From Glossina fuscipes (lineage: Eukaryota; Arthropoda; Insecta; Diptera; Glossinidae), in contig NW_023998415.1 in NCBI RefSeq assembly GCF_014805625.2, positions 9,864,341 through 9,928,340 of the forward strand: a DNA stretch of 64,000 nt, given 5' to 3'. Shown here one piece after another: positions 34,830-48,500 of this stretch (its first letter is position 1; each line of letters begins with the position of its first letter). The notes under the pieces were generated by a model. It did not search any database. It was not told the origin of the DNA and saw nothing but the letters and a program-made list of their open reading frames with translations. A program made the position numbers and the translations under genes.

Positions 34830-35268
34830 TTTGTTTAAACTTGATTTTGTTAGCAACAAAAGATATTATCCATTTGAGGTTGTTTCGAAATTAAAGACTT
34901 GTAGAAAAAAAATTTAGGTGTTGGCCAAATCAGCTCATTCTCATTTTGAAATTGAAATTCTGTGTATGTGTAGTTCATTCACAGAATTTCGTGGGTCCGA
35001 TGGAACAATAAATTTGATTGCTGCTAGAATTTTGTTACAAATTTAATTTTAAAATTGATAGCTCGAAATTGTTTTTTTTTTTCAGATTAGGAATGTTAAT
35101 CAAGGGCTCCTTCAAAAATTAAGGATATTTTTATCAACATTTTTTAAATTTTTATATGATTTTTTTCCTATTTCCCTCCCCATAAATGTACGGAGTTATT
35201 AGAAAATTTTAAAAATACTTTGTTTTTTTACAAAGTGTAAATATTTAACTAAAAATTATTATAGTAAA
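34830..35268. other. Intergenic between convergent Torip and Uggt
   Basis: AT-rich 3' flank; nothing else was seen. Confidence 0.5.
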
Positions 35269-38200
35269 TCACAGCTCACTGTGTTTATGACTTCGAACGT
35301 GATTGGTGTCAATTTCTTCCGTAGTTTGTTCAAAATGATCGGCATTTTCGTGATCCTCGATACGAGCCATTAAAGTTTTGATTTCGTTATCGTAATCTTT
35401 CCATTCTGGGACAATACGTTGGGCGGCAGTAAGTTTGGCTTCTTTAGTCAGTGGATTGTTGCATAAATCGATCACTTTAGCCGTTTTGAAAGCGTTATCA
35501 CTGCACCAAGTTTGACACCATAGCCATTGCTCCGGTAACGATTTTATAGCAACTTGATGTATCATATTGTTAGGTAAATCTTGGTCTAGGTTTGCTAAAC
35601 TATTTGGATCTTGGCTAAGAGCTTGGTACTGACCACGCAAACGGTCGCCGGCAGCAATTTTACGAAAACGTTTCAGATCGACTACATACAAGGCAGAAAT
35701 GTGATAACGTCGTCCCATAAGATGATTATGCCAATAACCTTGTTTCCAGAAACGAAAGCCTTCCATTTCTTTACGTGAGTCACAGAAAGGTGTGTAAGCA
35801 TAGGGTGCTCCAGCCAAGTCCATTTCATGCAGTTCCTTTAGATCGGCTCTTACTATGGCATCAGCGTCAACAAATATAATCTTTCGTACGCTCAAAGGAA
35901 ACAAAACATCCAAAAAGAGTATTTTATAGCCCCATATAGTGCGTTGTTTTTCCGTTTGCTGATGCAACCAACGTGGCCATTTATACTGTACTAACTCATA
36001 TTGAAAATCATATTCTCGGGACATATGTGGCAGGAAATCGGTAAATTGCGGTGATAAATAGTTCTTGAGAAACCAAAATTTTACTGGAGATTTAGTATGC
36101 TTGAGTAATGATAACATCATTATGCGCAGTAAACGTTCATATAAATGGCCCGAGGCTACAGAAAAAATATTAATGGTTTCCGTATCATCTTCATTGGATG
36201 TAATAGCACTACCGCCTGCACCAAAAGAACTAGCTATAGAATTCCATATACCACTTTGAGTTTGTGTATCGTCATCACCTAACAGATCAGCTTGTTGCAT
36301 ATCCTGTTTCTTAGTTACTCTTAATTTAATAACATGTGAACGTAAGGATGTAATTACTACTTGCGTATGACCATTTTGATGCAGAGTATTAGGTCCTTCA
36401 GTAAAGGTAATGTCGTATATATCCGCCGATTTACCTTCGCGCAAACGTAGCGTCCATACTCCCGGATTAGCTTTCAATTGAAAATAGCCTAAATTGGCCA
36501 TAACAATCGTGTCCACTAAAGTGGGCTGCTCGTCGGTACCTAAAGTAATCTGCAGACCACGGGGTGGTGCTCCGGTGTTAGAGTCAAAGCAATGCCCTTC
36601 TATGAGTAAATATTCCAATTCGAATTCACTATGCACTGGACCACCAATTTCGCCAAGCTTAATATTATCCAAATCGTAAACTGAACGTACTGCTTCTACC
36701 AGCCAATTCTCGGGGACTTGCAAATTCTGTGTTAATAAAGGATTCGCGGGCACTCCCGTAAACTTTGCAACAGGTCCATCAGCGAGGCCACCATCGAGCG
36801 AAAATTGTACTTCAGGTTCTACCACATATCGATAGAAATTTTTTACCGGCATATCACTGTGCTGACTCACTGGAGTAAGGTAAACCAACATTTGGCAATT
36901 TAATGTGTTGCGTAGTAGTATTAGTATGGGAGCGAGCTTCTGGGCACTTCGTGATGCCGGATCTACTACAGCTGCAATATCAAAATGTGGCAAGTGCGTA
37001 TGTTTTGGCTTTAATTTAATCACTGAGTATGCCTCCTTAACATTATCTGGGAGTTTAAATCGAGTTTTTGATTGCCTGGGTAATAAACATGCATATAATT
37101 TTAATATAGTATCGCTGTTTATGTGGATATGTTCTGCAGAATTCAATTGAGACTTTAAAACTTTACGTAATTTGTCCCCATATTGAATGGTATTAAAACG
37201 ATCAATTAAACCAAAGTCTTCTATGCCAAAAGCTTCGTCGTCGGGCAATGGACCAATAATTTTTCCATTGGTTATGACTAAACGTTGTGAAACTTTTAAA
37301 TTTAAGACATTTTTTGCGTAAACGCGTAGCATTTTCAAATGCAGTTCGGTAGAAGAAAGTATATCATGCAGACGGGCTGGAATCTCCGGTTTTTTATTTG
37401 GCTGTTTTAGCCATTTCAAAACTTGTTCTGTAGCTTCTGCAGGCGACATAGTGTGCATGGCCGCCCACACTAAGCGATTTAGGTTAGTCGTATCAGATAA
37501 TTCCGGTCCCTCAACATTAGGCAAAAATGCTAGACGAACACTAGCAGCGTCTTTAAGAAAAATTAAAGCGTTCTTAAGTAAATCGCGGCTCATGGCATTC
37601 TTCATGTCCCCAAATAACCATAAAGTTACAAAATGCAATTGGTTTTGACCGATTTTCTCTGAAGTATGTTTACCCTCAAAATATTTTAGATTATGTAACA
37701 GAGTGGCAGTCATATCACGGGTAGATAGTTGGGCTAACGCTTTAACATTTTTTAGGTCAAGATACGGTTTGCCGGAGAGATCTAAATAGTTTGAATTTTC
37801 GTGGCCAGCCAAAATGCGTTGATTTAAACGAGGCATAACATGTGGTTGATTCATAAGATAGTCAATGATGTCCTCATTATCTGTTAATTCACCCTTATAA
37901 ACAGCTTTTTGCAAAGTTGTAGTTTGCTGCATAATCTCTGAAAATGTAGCTTCTTCAAAGTCACTGTCTGAATTTAAGAGATTCGTGGGCATTGGTACCC
38001 CGTTTAATAAAGCTTGCGGTGTATCCGAAAATCCTAAGCGCTCTACAAATTCAATAGCTAACTGTCGTCCGTAATCAAAATCAGAATCCTCATCAAGTAT
38101 CTCATCCAAAGCTGTTGCTGATATTTTATAAAATGTTTTTGTTAATTGCGAACGTATATGATGACGCTTTACTAGTTGTGTGGTTTCTACAGTTGCGAAA

Positions 38201-39990
38201 ACATCCGTCAAGAAACTAAGGGCAGCTCGACTATTCTTCTGCTGAGTCACATAATTAAACGCGCAGACAAGAGAACGATAATCCTCCTCATCTGTACCAT
38301 CACTAGGACGTATGTCAAACACCAAGCCTAAGCGTACAGGAGCCAAATGTATAATAAAACTTTCGGCTAATTTAATAACTCCACGACTGGACGGTCTCAA
38401 GGGGTCTACCAGCAAGACCAAATTGAAAACATTTTTACGTATGTTCCTTAACATACCGGGAAAGGTAGGCCTTAATAAGTCAGTAACACTAGACGGCCAG
38501 CGTCTATATTGTGAATCCTTTTCAATATCATTAATCCACATAATGGCAGTATCACGTATATCTATAGCAAAATCTCTAGAGCCAGGTCCAGCAAAATCCA
38601 AGGCTAGCAGAGAAGAAGCTAAAGCACCCTTTACTTGACTGGCATGTAAGCTCTCCAAAACTCGCACCTCTGACCTTAAAGATTCGAGTAATGAATTCAG
38701 ATCTATAGTATCAGCGTCAAAGAAGAGACCATTGATAAATAATCCACCGTCGGGTGGGACAATATTGAGACTCCGTGCAAAGGTATCGATGTTGTGTTTT
38801 ACCTCCTCTTTCAATTGAAAGGTTACCTTGTGACTTAATAGTGCTCGAGCCTGCATTGGAAAATTATGTGAAATAAACTGCAAAATTTGCAAAGCTTCCT
38901 CTCCTTCTATTTCAGCTATAGCCGCTGTGGCATGTAGACCTAAATCCTGAAACTCCCAAGCTTTAAGTTGAGCTATTTCCTCATTGCCTTGCAATAAACT
39001 TTGTCGTAACTTGTCCAACGAATGAGCCAAAGTGGGATAACGGGTTTTCAAGATAGGAAAATTAAAACCTTGAACTTCGGTTTCTGCAGTCTCCGTATCA
39101 AGCTCATTTTGTGTCTCCTCGGCTGGTTTAGGGGCGTCGTCTTGACTTTTATATTCGGTAGATTTTAAATGTAACTCTACGCCATAGCCGGACAGACGTA
39201 CGCGTTTATTTACTTTAGACCCAATGGAAGTTAAATAGTGACGTGTTACATAGCGAACTCCTAAGGGGAGAGCCTTTTCAGCTAAATACTTGTGGTACTG
39301 AGCAAAAGCTTTTGATCCTAAGTCACCATATAAAATCGCAGTGAGCGAATTATTTTCAGATCCGGGATATATGTGATCAAAGCTGTGTAGATTTATCAAT
39401 GCGTCCAAAGATATGTCATTATTTAGAGATAATCTCTTTTTTAACTGAGCAAAACCGCAAATTACTTCTTTGCCAATTTGAACAAATGTTAGCGCTTCTG
39501 GGCATGAACTTTTACTTAATACACCGGCAGCAATTTGAAATTGGGTTTGTATACGCGGCGTCAGACTGTGCATAGATACTACCAATTTCATTAAAGGTAT
39601 TTGCAATTCACTTAAACGTGGTTCTAGTAAATGTATAACAGCGTTATACCGCTGAGATTCGGTAACTGAAAAACAGTTCGCAATACAGAGACTTTAATAT
39701 ATTATATTTAATATTTAGTGGAAATTACCATAATCACTTAAGGCAACATCCAATTTGGTCACATCGTCAATAAAATCCCAATATAAATTTCGATTTTCAT
39801 CTGACAAATATTCGGCTATTTCCAAATGCAAGGGAGTTTGATTCCATTTGGCATTGATTAGTGTAGTAATTGGAAAGCTTTTGCTTCTACTTTCCGTTAC
39901 ACTATCGCTTCGGATTAATGTTAAACAAAAGTAAAACAGTAAAAATATTAGGAAAGCCCATTTATGGCTTGTGTTATAGTTAAGCGGCAT
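35269..39990 (-). CDS. Uggt: UDP-glucose:glycoprotein glucosyltransferase
   Basis: ER-lumen folding sensor that re-glucosylates N-glycans of misfolded glycoproteins so they return to calnexin. Exons 39729-39990 and 35269-39665 give about 1552 residues, the family's usual size. The start is the ATG at 39990, followed by a signal peptide (WAFLIFLLFYFCLTL). A 5'UTR intron at about 40038-40122 is suggested by CAAAG|GTAATT and TTTCAG. The long N-terminal part holds the thioredoxin-like sensor domains. The last 300 or so residues are the GT24 catalytic domain: SGHLYERLLRIMMLSLLKHT, WGYKILFLDVLFP, the metal-binding DAD in IIFVDADAIV, and LDQDLPNNM. The C-terminus HSEL is an HDEL-like ER-retrieval signal. 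It is convergent with Torip. Confidence 0.96.
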
Positions 39991-40123
39991 ACTCTTAATA
40001 AAACGTCTGAATCTTTTCAGGCTAGACACGTCAATGTCTGAAATTTTATAAATGTTCTATAATTCAAAAATGTTTAACTTATGTTCCTTGTTTAAAATGA
40101 TAGTTTTTTCAATATGAATTACC

Positions 40124-41714
40124 TTTGATTCAATATTTGTTCGGTTTCTTCCAAATTTTTTTGCAACTAAAGCAGAAAAACTGATGTGGCATCGCACTAT
40201 CGTTATAAAACTCCAATACTTTTTTCTGCATCAGTCGGCAGAGATGAGAAAAAACCTATTAAACATTAACTGAAGAAAAAAGAAACATTTCGTAGCAATA
40301 CAAACAAATTTTACAATGTTGTAAAATTTCGTATTATTTCGACGAGCTGCATATCCATCATGTATCATGCATTTAAATGTGATGATTATACGCACCATAC
40401 GATAACGTGGTACATATTGTTTGATACACAGCTATCACGCAACACTGCAGAATACAGCTGAATATAACGAACGAAAGCTAACTACCAGCTATGTGTTTAT
40501 TCCCAAAATTACCAAAGAAATTTTTGCTGAAATATTTGCGTTATCTTGTATGTTAAAGCAATAATAATATATGTTTCTCTTTGAATGACTCTACGGGACG
40601 TTAAGACGCATTACACATTTGTAAGATACTTTTTAGAAAAATTTATTTTAATGTTACCATCAGACCATAAGGCACACCAAAATTCAAGTCCGAAAAATGC
40701 GGTGCCTTTTATAGCATTATGGAGCGTTTGCGATGCATGTTGTTTCTTTATATAAACTTGGATCACGAAAATATTTTTTAAAGGTAAAAAAATTAATATC
40801 GCGGCGGGTTTGAAGTTTCAACGTTAATGGAATTGCTCTTTAATAAGTATATTTAACCATTCAAATGTTTATACATTTAATTCTTCGTCGAATTGTAGAT
40901 AATTTCATTCTAATGTTGTTGCAAAAACAAAACCTTAAAAAGTAAAGTAAGCTTCTTTTTGATTGCAAAGCGAAACAAATTTTACTGCAATCGTGTAATG
41001 CCTGATATGTGTCGAAGTTGTATTATATATTATATTATAGCAGGTAGGCAGTGCATATGCAGTCAATGTGTTTGACGCTTAAAACTTATTTATAACAATG
41101 GATTCGTAACTAATAAGCCTTTGAACATTCGTCAGTTTTTAACAATGCAACAACTAACGCCTATTTACAACAATTACAATTAAAATTCAAATTAAAGTTC
41201 AAATTCAGTTCAGTTTCATGCACTTTAGATATAGCGTCTAATGTACTGTACGTACATTCGATTGGTTGCGTTTCATGCATTGTTCATTACAAGTACAAAT
41301 TCTTTATTTGTTTTTCGTTATTTTCTAGCGGAAACGATAATGCTACAGTGCAAGGAATAATATGGGCGCCACAGTTTATATAAAACTTATGAATTGCTTA
41401 GTATGACAATAAGAGCGAAGGGAGTTAGTACACTTTATTCAGATTCTTAACAAGTACTGTTATGTTATGCTGCCATATGTCAGCGCGATGAAGCAAAGCT
41501 TTTTATATACACAGCCCACCAGGTAACTGAAGGTTTTATCCGTTGGAGTAAGAAAAGCTTTTATCTGTTGTAGCCTTAGAACTTCAGTCTACAAATTTCG
41601 GCTATGTCGTCTCTAGTAAAAAAATGTAAAAATCTCGGTTTATCGAAAGTAGAGAAGTATTTTTTTTAGTAAATTTCACAAGATTTATAAATAAATAAAT
41701 GAAAATCACAAAAA
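40124..41714. other. Divergent intergenic region Uggt/PIG-F
   Basis: 1.6 kb between two divergent genes; it should contain both promoters. AT-rich, and no specific element is supportable. Confidence 0.45.
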
Positions 41715-42425
41715 ATGGCCACGAAATTTGATTCACAGAAAACTAAACATCAGTTATTCCATTTATCCATTAGTTTAGCAGTAGTATTGGTCTGTATGAC
41801 TTCAATGCAATACAAACGAAGCTGGTCACATTTAGGCAGCTTTTGGAATTCCTTGATAATACCAATTGTTTTCACTGGAGAAATGCTGAAAATAATTCTC
41901 TCTCATTATTATGGGCATCAAGAGAATACTTTATTAACACAGAAGCAAAAACAAAAGAAGGCAAGTTATTTTACGCCCAAAGAACTGGCAGGTGGTCTTA
42001 TGTTGCAATTTTTATGTACATTGCTATTTGGATTTGTGTGCATTATATTAGGGGCACCAGTGTTACAAAATTATGAGCAGACTTTTATCTTAGCTATGCT
42101 ATTAACGTTGTTCTCCGTATCACCTATCGTTTTTCTATTGGGTGCGGAGGGAGCTTTGCAAGTGTGTTTTTGTGAAAAGCCAGATTTTCTCACCAAAAAT
42201 GAAGAAACTGCTGTCGAGTTGTTTAAGTACAATGCCGTGGGCGGCATGTTGGGTGCCTGGGCCGGCTCTGTAGTAGCACCATTGGACTGGGACCGTGAAT
42301 GGCAAGTTTATCCTGTACCAAATGTGGTGGGCGCGTTGTTGGGCAGCGCTCTGGCGAATATATACGCGTGTTCACGAGTACTCTATGCTACTGGTAAAGT
42401 TTATATTAATAAAAAACGATCTTAA
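41715..42425 (+). CDS. PIG-F: GPI-anchor biosynthesis protein PIG-F
   Basis: ER multi-spanning protein that partners PIG-O and GPI7/PIG-G when ethanolamine phosphate is added to GPI precursors. Single coding exon of 236 residues, close to the family length. Several hydrophobic segments run through the protein, and the PIG-F signature lies near the C-terminus: GGMLGAWAGSVVAPLDWDRE followed by WQVYPVPNVVGALLGSALAN. The start is the ATG at 41715 (MATKFDSQ). Its 3' end is 105 bp from that of the TRAPPC8 gene on the other strand. Confidence 0.92.
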   Translation: MATKFDSQKTKHQLFHLSISLAVVLVCMTSMQYKRSWSHLGSFWNSLIIPIVFTGEMLKIILSHYYGHQENTLLTQKQKQKKASYFTPKELAGGLMLQFLCTLLFGFVCIILGAPVLQNYEQTFILAMLLTLFSVSPIVFLLGAEGALQVCFCEKPDFLTKNEETAVELFKYNAVGGMLGAWAGSVVAPLDWDREWQVYPVPNVVGALLGSALANIYACSRVLYATGKVYINKKRS

Positions 42426-42472
42426 ATTTGCGATAAAAAAATTAATTTTCTAGTCATTCTTAATATAAAATC

Positions 42473-42508
42473 AATAAATATAAATTTGCCTTCAAAAAAA
42501 GATTTATT
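42473..42508. terminator. Facing poly(A) signals of PIG-F and the TRAPPC8 gene
   Basis: AATAAA at 42473-42478 on the plus strand and at 42508-42503 on the minus strand, 24 nt apart and pointing at each other. Cleavage 10-25 nt past each signal would make the two mRNAs overlap at their 3' ends. Confidence 0.65.
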
Positions 42509-42530
42509 TTATTAATTATTATTTATTTAT

Positions 42531-45500
42531 TTAAGCCTTAGCACTTAATAGAAATGTATCGTCTTCCAGAAGACAACGTTGTCCAATGTAATTATCGTTG
42601 ACTTCCCACTGATCCTCTGTATCTTCATTAAAGTCAGTTTGTATTTCTGACTTTTCGAATAACTGGCTACATAGATCATTAATTTCTAAGAATTTTTTGT
42701 TAGCAAATTCATCGATCGCTATTTTCTTTTCCGACAAACTATCTTTATCCAACAAACTAAATTGTTTTGAATCTGTTAATGGGCACGAATTCTTTTCATA
42801 AAGGTATTTCAGTTGTACAAAATGTTGACCCTGCGCCAAGCGTTGTAAACCATTTTGGACGACGGCGGCGGCCCAGCAAACAGCCAGAGTACTGTGTGGT
42901 TCATAGTTCGCTAAAATTTTATTGAATTCCTCCGTAGTGATATTGAAATTAAAGTAAGTGGTTTCATGATTAGTTAAAAAGCTGTAAACGGCCGATAATT
43001 GTGGCATGGTGGGATATTCATTGGGAACGGCATTTGCTGGCATGACTTCGCGATACGAAAGTCGTTCTGCTAATAAATTCTGAAAGGAAGAAATGGCCTT
43101 GTTTTTCTCGTGAGGCGAAGGTTGCAGTCGACATTGAAAACTTGCTGACTTGGAGGATTTTAAAGAGCGATCTAGAAAAACGACGAGAGAGCATTTTTAT
43201 TCGATTTAATGTAAAAAGATTTAATTTACTTGTATGTAGTTATAAATAATTTTTTTTTTTTATTTATATATATTTTGATTTTGGTTTTTGAATTTGAAAT
43301 AAGGATTTTATTGAAAAACTTCGTAGATTTTTATTTATTGTCGATAATGGTTAAAGCTAATGTATCCGTGCAATGGATAAAAAAATGTTGAAAGTTTAAT
43401 TACTTACCTCCCAGTAAGCCAGCGGAAATCTCCATTTGGTTTGTTACTAAAGGAAAACAGAATTTTTGAATTATTTATAGACATAACTATCGTTCAATTT
43501 AAATACCATAGAATTTTTCCTTGTTAAGTTGAAATTGCTCCGAGAGTAAAGCCAATGAGTTTATATATAATTCGCTTAGTAAGGGATGTTGTGGTGGAGT
43601 TTTATTATTATTACGTACGTTAATATTCAAACCAAGCTCACCGGTTTGACAGTTGCTAACAACACAACTAACTTCAGAGCAGAGACATTCATGTATTTGA
43701 AATTGCCAGTGATGACGAATTAAACGATATTTTAACACAGATGCCGGATTTGCTGGTAAAGCATAATAGAACATTAAACGCAAAGTAAACTCTCCTTTAT
43801 CGTAAGGAGCCTGCAACCAAGCCGTTATGGAGACTGTCTCTTGAGCTTCGAGCGTTAAATGTTCGGATGATTTTGGCTTAAGCAAACGACAAACATGCTG
43901 GCGACGAATCTCTTTATCTTTAACCAGTTGTTCATTAGACAAATTTTTGATAGCTTAAACGGAAATAAAATGATGATGAGGAAAAAGAAAGCCAAGAAAA
44001 AGCGAAATTTACATTAACTTACAATTTAAAATAGACAGCGGTATATGGGTCTCTTTATCCTGTAATGTTAACCAGCGTGGATTATCACAACTTAGATATA
44101 TATCTTCTACAGGTTTAGCACCCTCATTTCTTAATGTTATAGTAATGGGTATTATTTCGCCGACTATCAAATCAGCGGGTACAGATGAAAAGCACACACT
44201 TAACACTGGCACTGGCGGTATAATGCGTATATTTAACTTTTGATCATTAAGTGAGTTTTGTGCTTGTTTACCAGCCGAACGAAATGTGTGCTTCTCAAAA
44301 ATCAAGGAACCTTTGAGCGCAATATTCGGGTCTACTATGGAAGATATTTGAGCGACAATACCTACTACCATAAGTAATCCGGTCAGTTTTGGTGTTAATT
44401 TAAAATGTAAAATTTCTTGAGCCCTTTCTTCCAATGTTAAGGATTGAGATGTAAAGGTTTTAATAGCTGCCTTAACAGCGGATTTATCTACAAGTAAAAA
44501 AAATGCAATTAATTATGAATTACATAAATGAACCAGAAAAGATCTTACTAGAATTATCGAAACCGCCTTCGTATAAACACATATTACTTAATTCATCGCC
44601 ATTGTCCAATTTAAGAGACCATAACAAGTCCACATTGTTAAGCACAAGGCCACAGCGTATAGTATTTATTATGGTAACAGAAATAATAAGTGGTTCTATA
44701 ACAACACCAACAACAAGTCGTATCCATTATCAAATAAAAATATATTACTCTCAATTAGATGAGAGATGAGAGTACTTACCGCCCTGCACGGCTATAGGAT
44801 TGTCTGTGGTAGGATTCTCTTTGCAAAATAAGCTTCGCAAGGGTTTAAAAATCAAAGGACGATTCTTGGCTGTGGCTGCAACCAACATTTCCTCAATTTT
44901 ATGCCAAATAAACTCATCCTTTAAATCGCTCTTTTTATTTGATTAAAATTTAAAAATAATTGAAAATAATTTACTTGCTTTCCCCAAATCAATGATTATC
45001 GCAGTTATCGTGCATTATATAAATGTAATATTGCGTCTACGAATAATAACGTATCGAAAATTCAAAAAAACTTCATATAAGTTCCGAAATTTTAATAAAG
45101 GTCTCAAAATACTTGTTTGAGCAATGCTAAGATCGTGACGAATTTTTTGCAATTATCCCAATGTAAATTTTTTTGCAACCGTAAGACAAAAGAAAAATAC
45201 ATTTCTTCCCTACAAATTATGAAATTATTAAATTATTAATTTCCATTGCGCAAATTCAAAGTGAGGGATAAAGTCAGGGATTCATTTTTATATCGTCGTC
45301 AAATTTACAATTATAAGAAACATATCAAACACTTGCTTAAAAAATTCGGTCGTAAATACTTGCGGATTATCATAATATTCTCTCGCTTTAATTTTTTCCT
45401 ATCGCCGAAAGGATAGCATTATATATGTTCACATTCGATAGCATTTTAGATTCTTAAAATTTTCAACTGAACCCGCCATGAGAGTCACAAGTAACGTAGG

Positions 45501-48500
45501 CCAAATATATAAAATAAAATTTATGGAATCTCTAACGCATATCTTTTAATGCTTGACATAAAACTAGATTGATGATGACAAAAAATTTCAACTCATTTTA
45601 GTCCTTCCACTTTCTATGTTCGTACAGTGTACAAAAAATCGTGAAAATATATCAATAATTGTGACTTGCAGGCTGAACGCACAAATGCGTGGGCAGACAT
45701 CAGAGATCGTTATGGAAACACTTAGATTTACCCTAAATATTTTTACGCTTACATGTATCCGCACAAACTTAATATATTCTGTATTATTATTATTATTATT
45801 AATTTCGTCAGAGAAATAAATTCTAAGACTAAACTCTTAAAAGCACTAGCATCTAAGGCTATCGGCTTTCATATTCTGTATTATAAATAGTGTAGGGTAC
45901 AAAAAGAGGCACAATTTATTACCATGTCTATGTCCAATTTTTTATACGGACCGTTGGCAAGTGCTTCTTTTTCAAATAGAAGTGATACATTTGTCTTGCT
46001 GCAACTTTAGTTTCTCCTACCAGTTGTATGAAAATTTGTCAAATTTGTTATTGTGCTCGCAGGTCAGATATAGAGAAAAACCTAGATGAACGATACGTTG
46101 GTGTAGGGCGCCTTTCTTAATATAATATGTTTCATATTCATAAATATAAATGATGAATGAACGGAAATATCGGGCATGGTCGGGTTTATCAAAGATTTTC
46201 ATTCTGATTAAAAATATCCGCTAAATGCTATTATCATATGTGTGTTGCTATGATTTAATTTTACATTATGAAATGAGGAAATCATCTCAAATTTGAGCTG
46301 ACTTATGCCGACAGGGATAAATAAAATATCTTTCTGCTTTGAAGGATCGATGTCACAATGCACTGAAATCATAAATCCTATCACCTTCAAGAGCCGATTT
46401 TATAGCCTTGATCTTTTCCAGGCTACAATTGTTACTTAATTCGAATTAACATGATTAGCAAGTAAATACGTTATAACACCAATTAATTCCACACCAATAT
46501 TCTTACATTTATATCTATATTCGAAGCTGGAACATGGTTTGTAGTTGGTGCCGGTGGCGCTAAAGTAAGAACGCGAATTGAATCTTGTAAAACTTGCGGT
46601 AAGGCGAGAGTTAATAAACCCATTTCTGGATGACGCTTTGTATATTCCTTAAAATCACAAACACAACAACAGAAAAATAAAATTCACAATTATTTGTAAG
46701 CGTAAGTTTTATAATCTTACGTTTTGCGTTTGTATATATTCTTTTAGAAATGATAACTGCTGTTGAGCTCCTTGTAAGCTACCAGGCCTTAAGAGATGAG
46801 CAAATGAACAGCTTGCCTCATCAAGTTTCTTCAACATATAGGCTTGTTTAGCCATTGTAAACTGTATGTGATCTTCGGCTAAACTCCAACCACGCTGCTG
46901 AAATACTTGATATGCTTGATTATAGCACCGATAAGCATGTTTGCGCTGGCCGGCTCGTGAATAACGATTTCCCGACAAAACAATTTGAAATGCATATTTA
47001 CGATGCATGACTGGTGTGGAGACCAAAAAACAATACGCAGCCTGTTCTAGCAGTAACGCGGAACGTAAGTCGGACTCTTCACTAGTCATACGAATCAATT
47101 GTTTAGCCGCTTCACCATATAAACGGGCCGTTTTTAAGCACTCGATGCTTAATAATGTGGCACGTGTTGCAAATTGTTGCAATCTTTGGATATAAAAATC
47201 TCACATTAACAAACAATATTATAAAGCAATTTTACTTAACTTACTTGCACACATTCAAATAGCACGCAATTGCGTCTTCCATGTAATCATAGGTTTTGCG
47301 ATTTGCTGTTCCCAGCATAAATGCGGAAAGGGCGGCCATCTCCAATGCACCTGCATAATATTGCCAGGCAGAATCGGCATTGAAGTCTCGTTTAGCCTGA
47401 TGATAGGCCTGAAAGGCCATGTTATAGTGACAAAACATAAAATATAAATCTCCCAGTCTGCGCGTCTGTAATTCTGCCGATTCGTGGGTGTAGCTTCGGA
47501 AGATATAAGAATTATTTTACAAAAAAAAAAAAAAAAAAAAAAGAAGAAGAAAGACTATACTGCTTTTCGACCGAGACTTGATTTTCATGAAATAAATTTG
47601 TAGCGTATTGCATATTTATATCGGGAATAATTTGTATAAAATATTTGATTGCAAGAAACTAGGGATTTTAAGACTAACACTTGGTCTTTGTAGTTGATAG
47701 TTGTAGAAAAAGCGATTTCGGTAAAGGGACAGCCAACAGAGAAATAAGCTATACTTTAATCGCTAAGTCTCCACATCTTATTTAAATTCAATTAATCTAA
47801 CAAACCTTTGGTCGAAGTTTTTGCTAAAATTTCTTTACATTTTACTTACATGACAGCATTTTGATTACTAGCACTGGCCCCCGGTTTGCTAGTAACAAAC
47901 CAACGTTTAGTGGCACTCAATAATGATTTGCTTACCCCTTTCTTATTGGTTACCTATTTTGCACTTGAATGAATATACATTCATATACATTTTTAATTTC
48001 GTACTTACGGCTTCATTTAAAGTTGCCACCAATTGTTCCACATACGGTATTAGAGCGCGTACTGCGTAATCTTGTACAAAATGCCTTAAATTTTCCACGT
48101 CCATAGCATTCAAGCATTGACCATAATGAGCTTCAGCCTCCGTATCGCCTGACCAAACATTTGGATTAATGTTTTGTGAAGCTATGCTTTCACAGCTTAT
48201 TGAAAACCTGGAATTCTTGTAATAAAAAAATCCTTATTTTATTAATAAGACAATTAAGTTTTGTTCACTAACTATAGCTTCAGTGGCATGCTCTTGCACC
48301 GGACTTAGAGGATGTAAAATGGCAACTTCATTTGCTTCGTGAGCTGTTGAGGGTTCACCTAACACACTCATATGCATATTAGGCATAGCCAGCGAAGACA
48401 CGCCACTAATATCTTGTGGTGTTTTATTTCCACTTAATTGATCTGTGCTTGTATTACCAGTCACTGCATTGTCACTAACTTTAGGTTGTCTTTTAATGAA

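Noticed and set aside
36065..38638. Plus-strand open frames inside Uggt
   Set aside because: They are antisense shadows of a strongly conserved coding exon.
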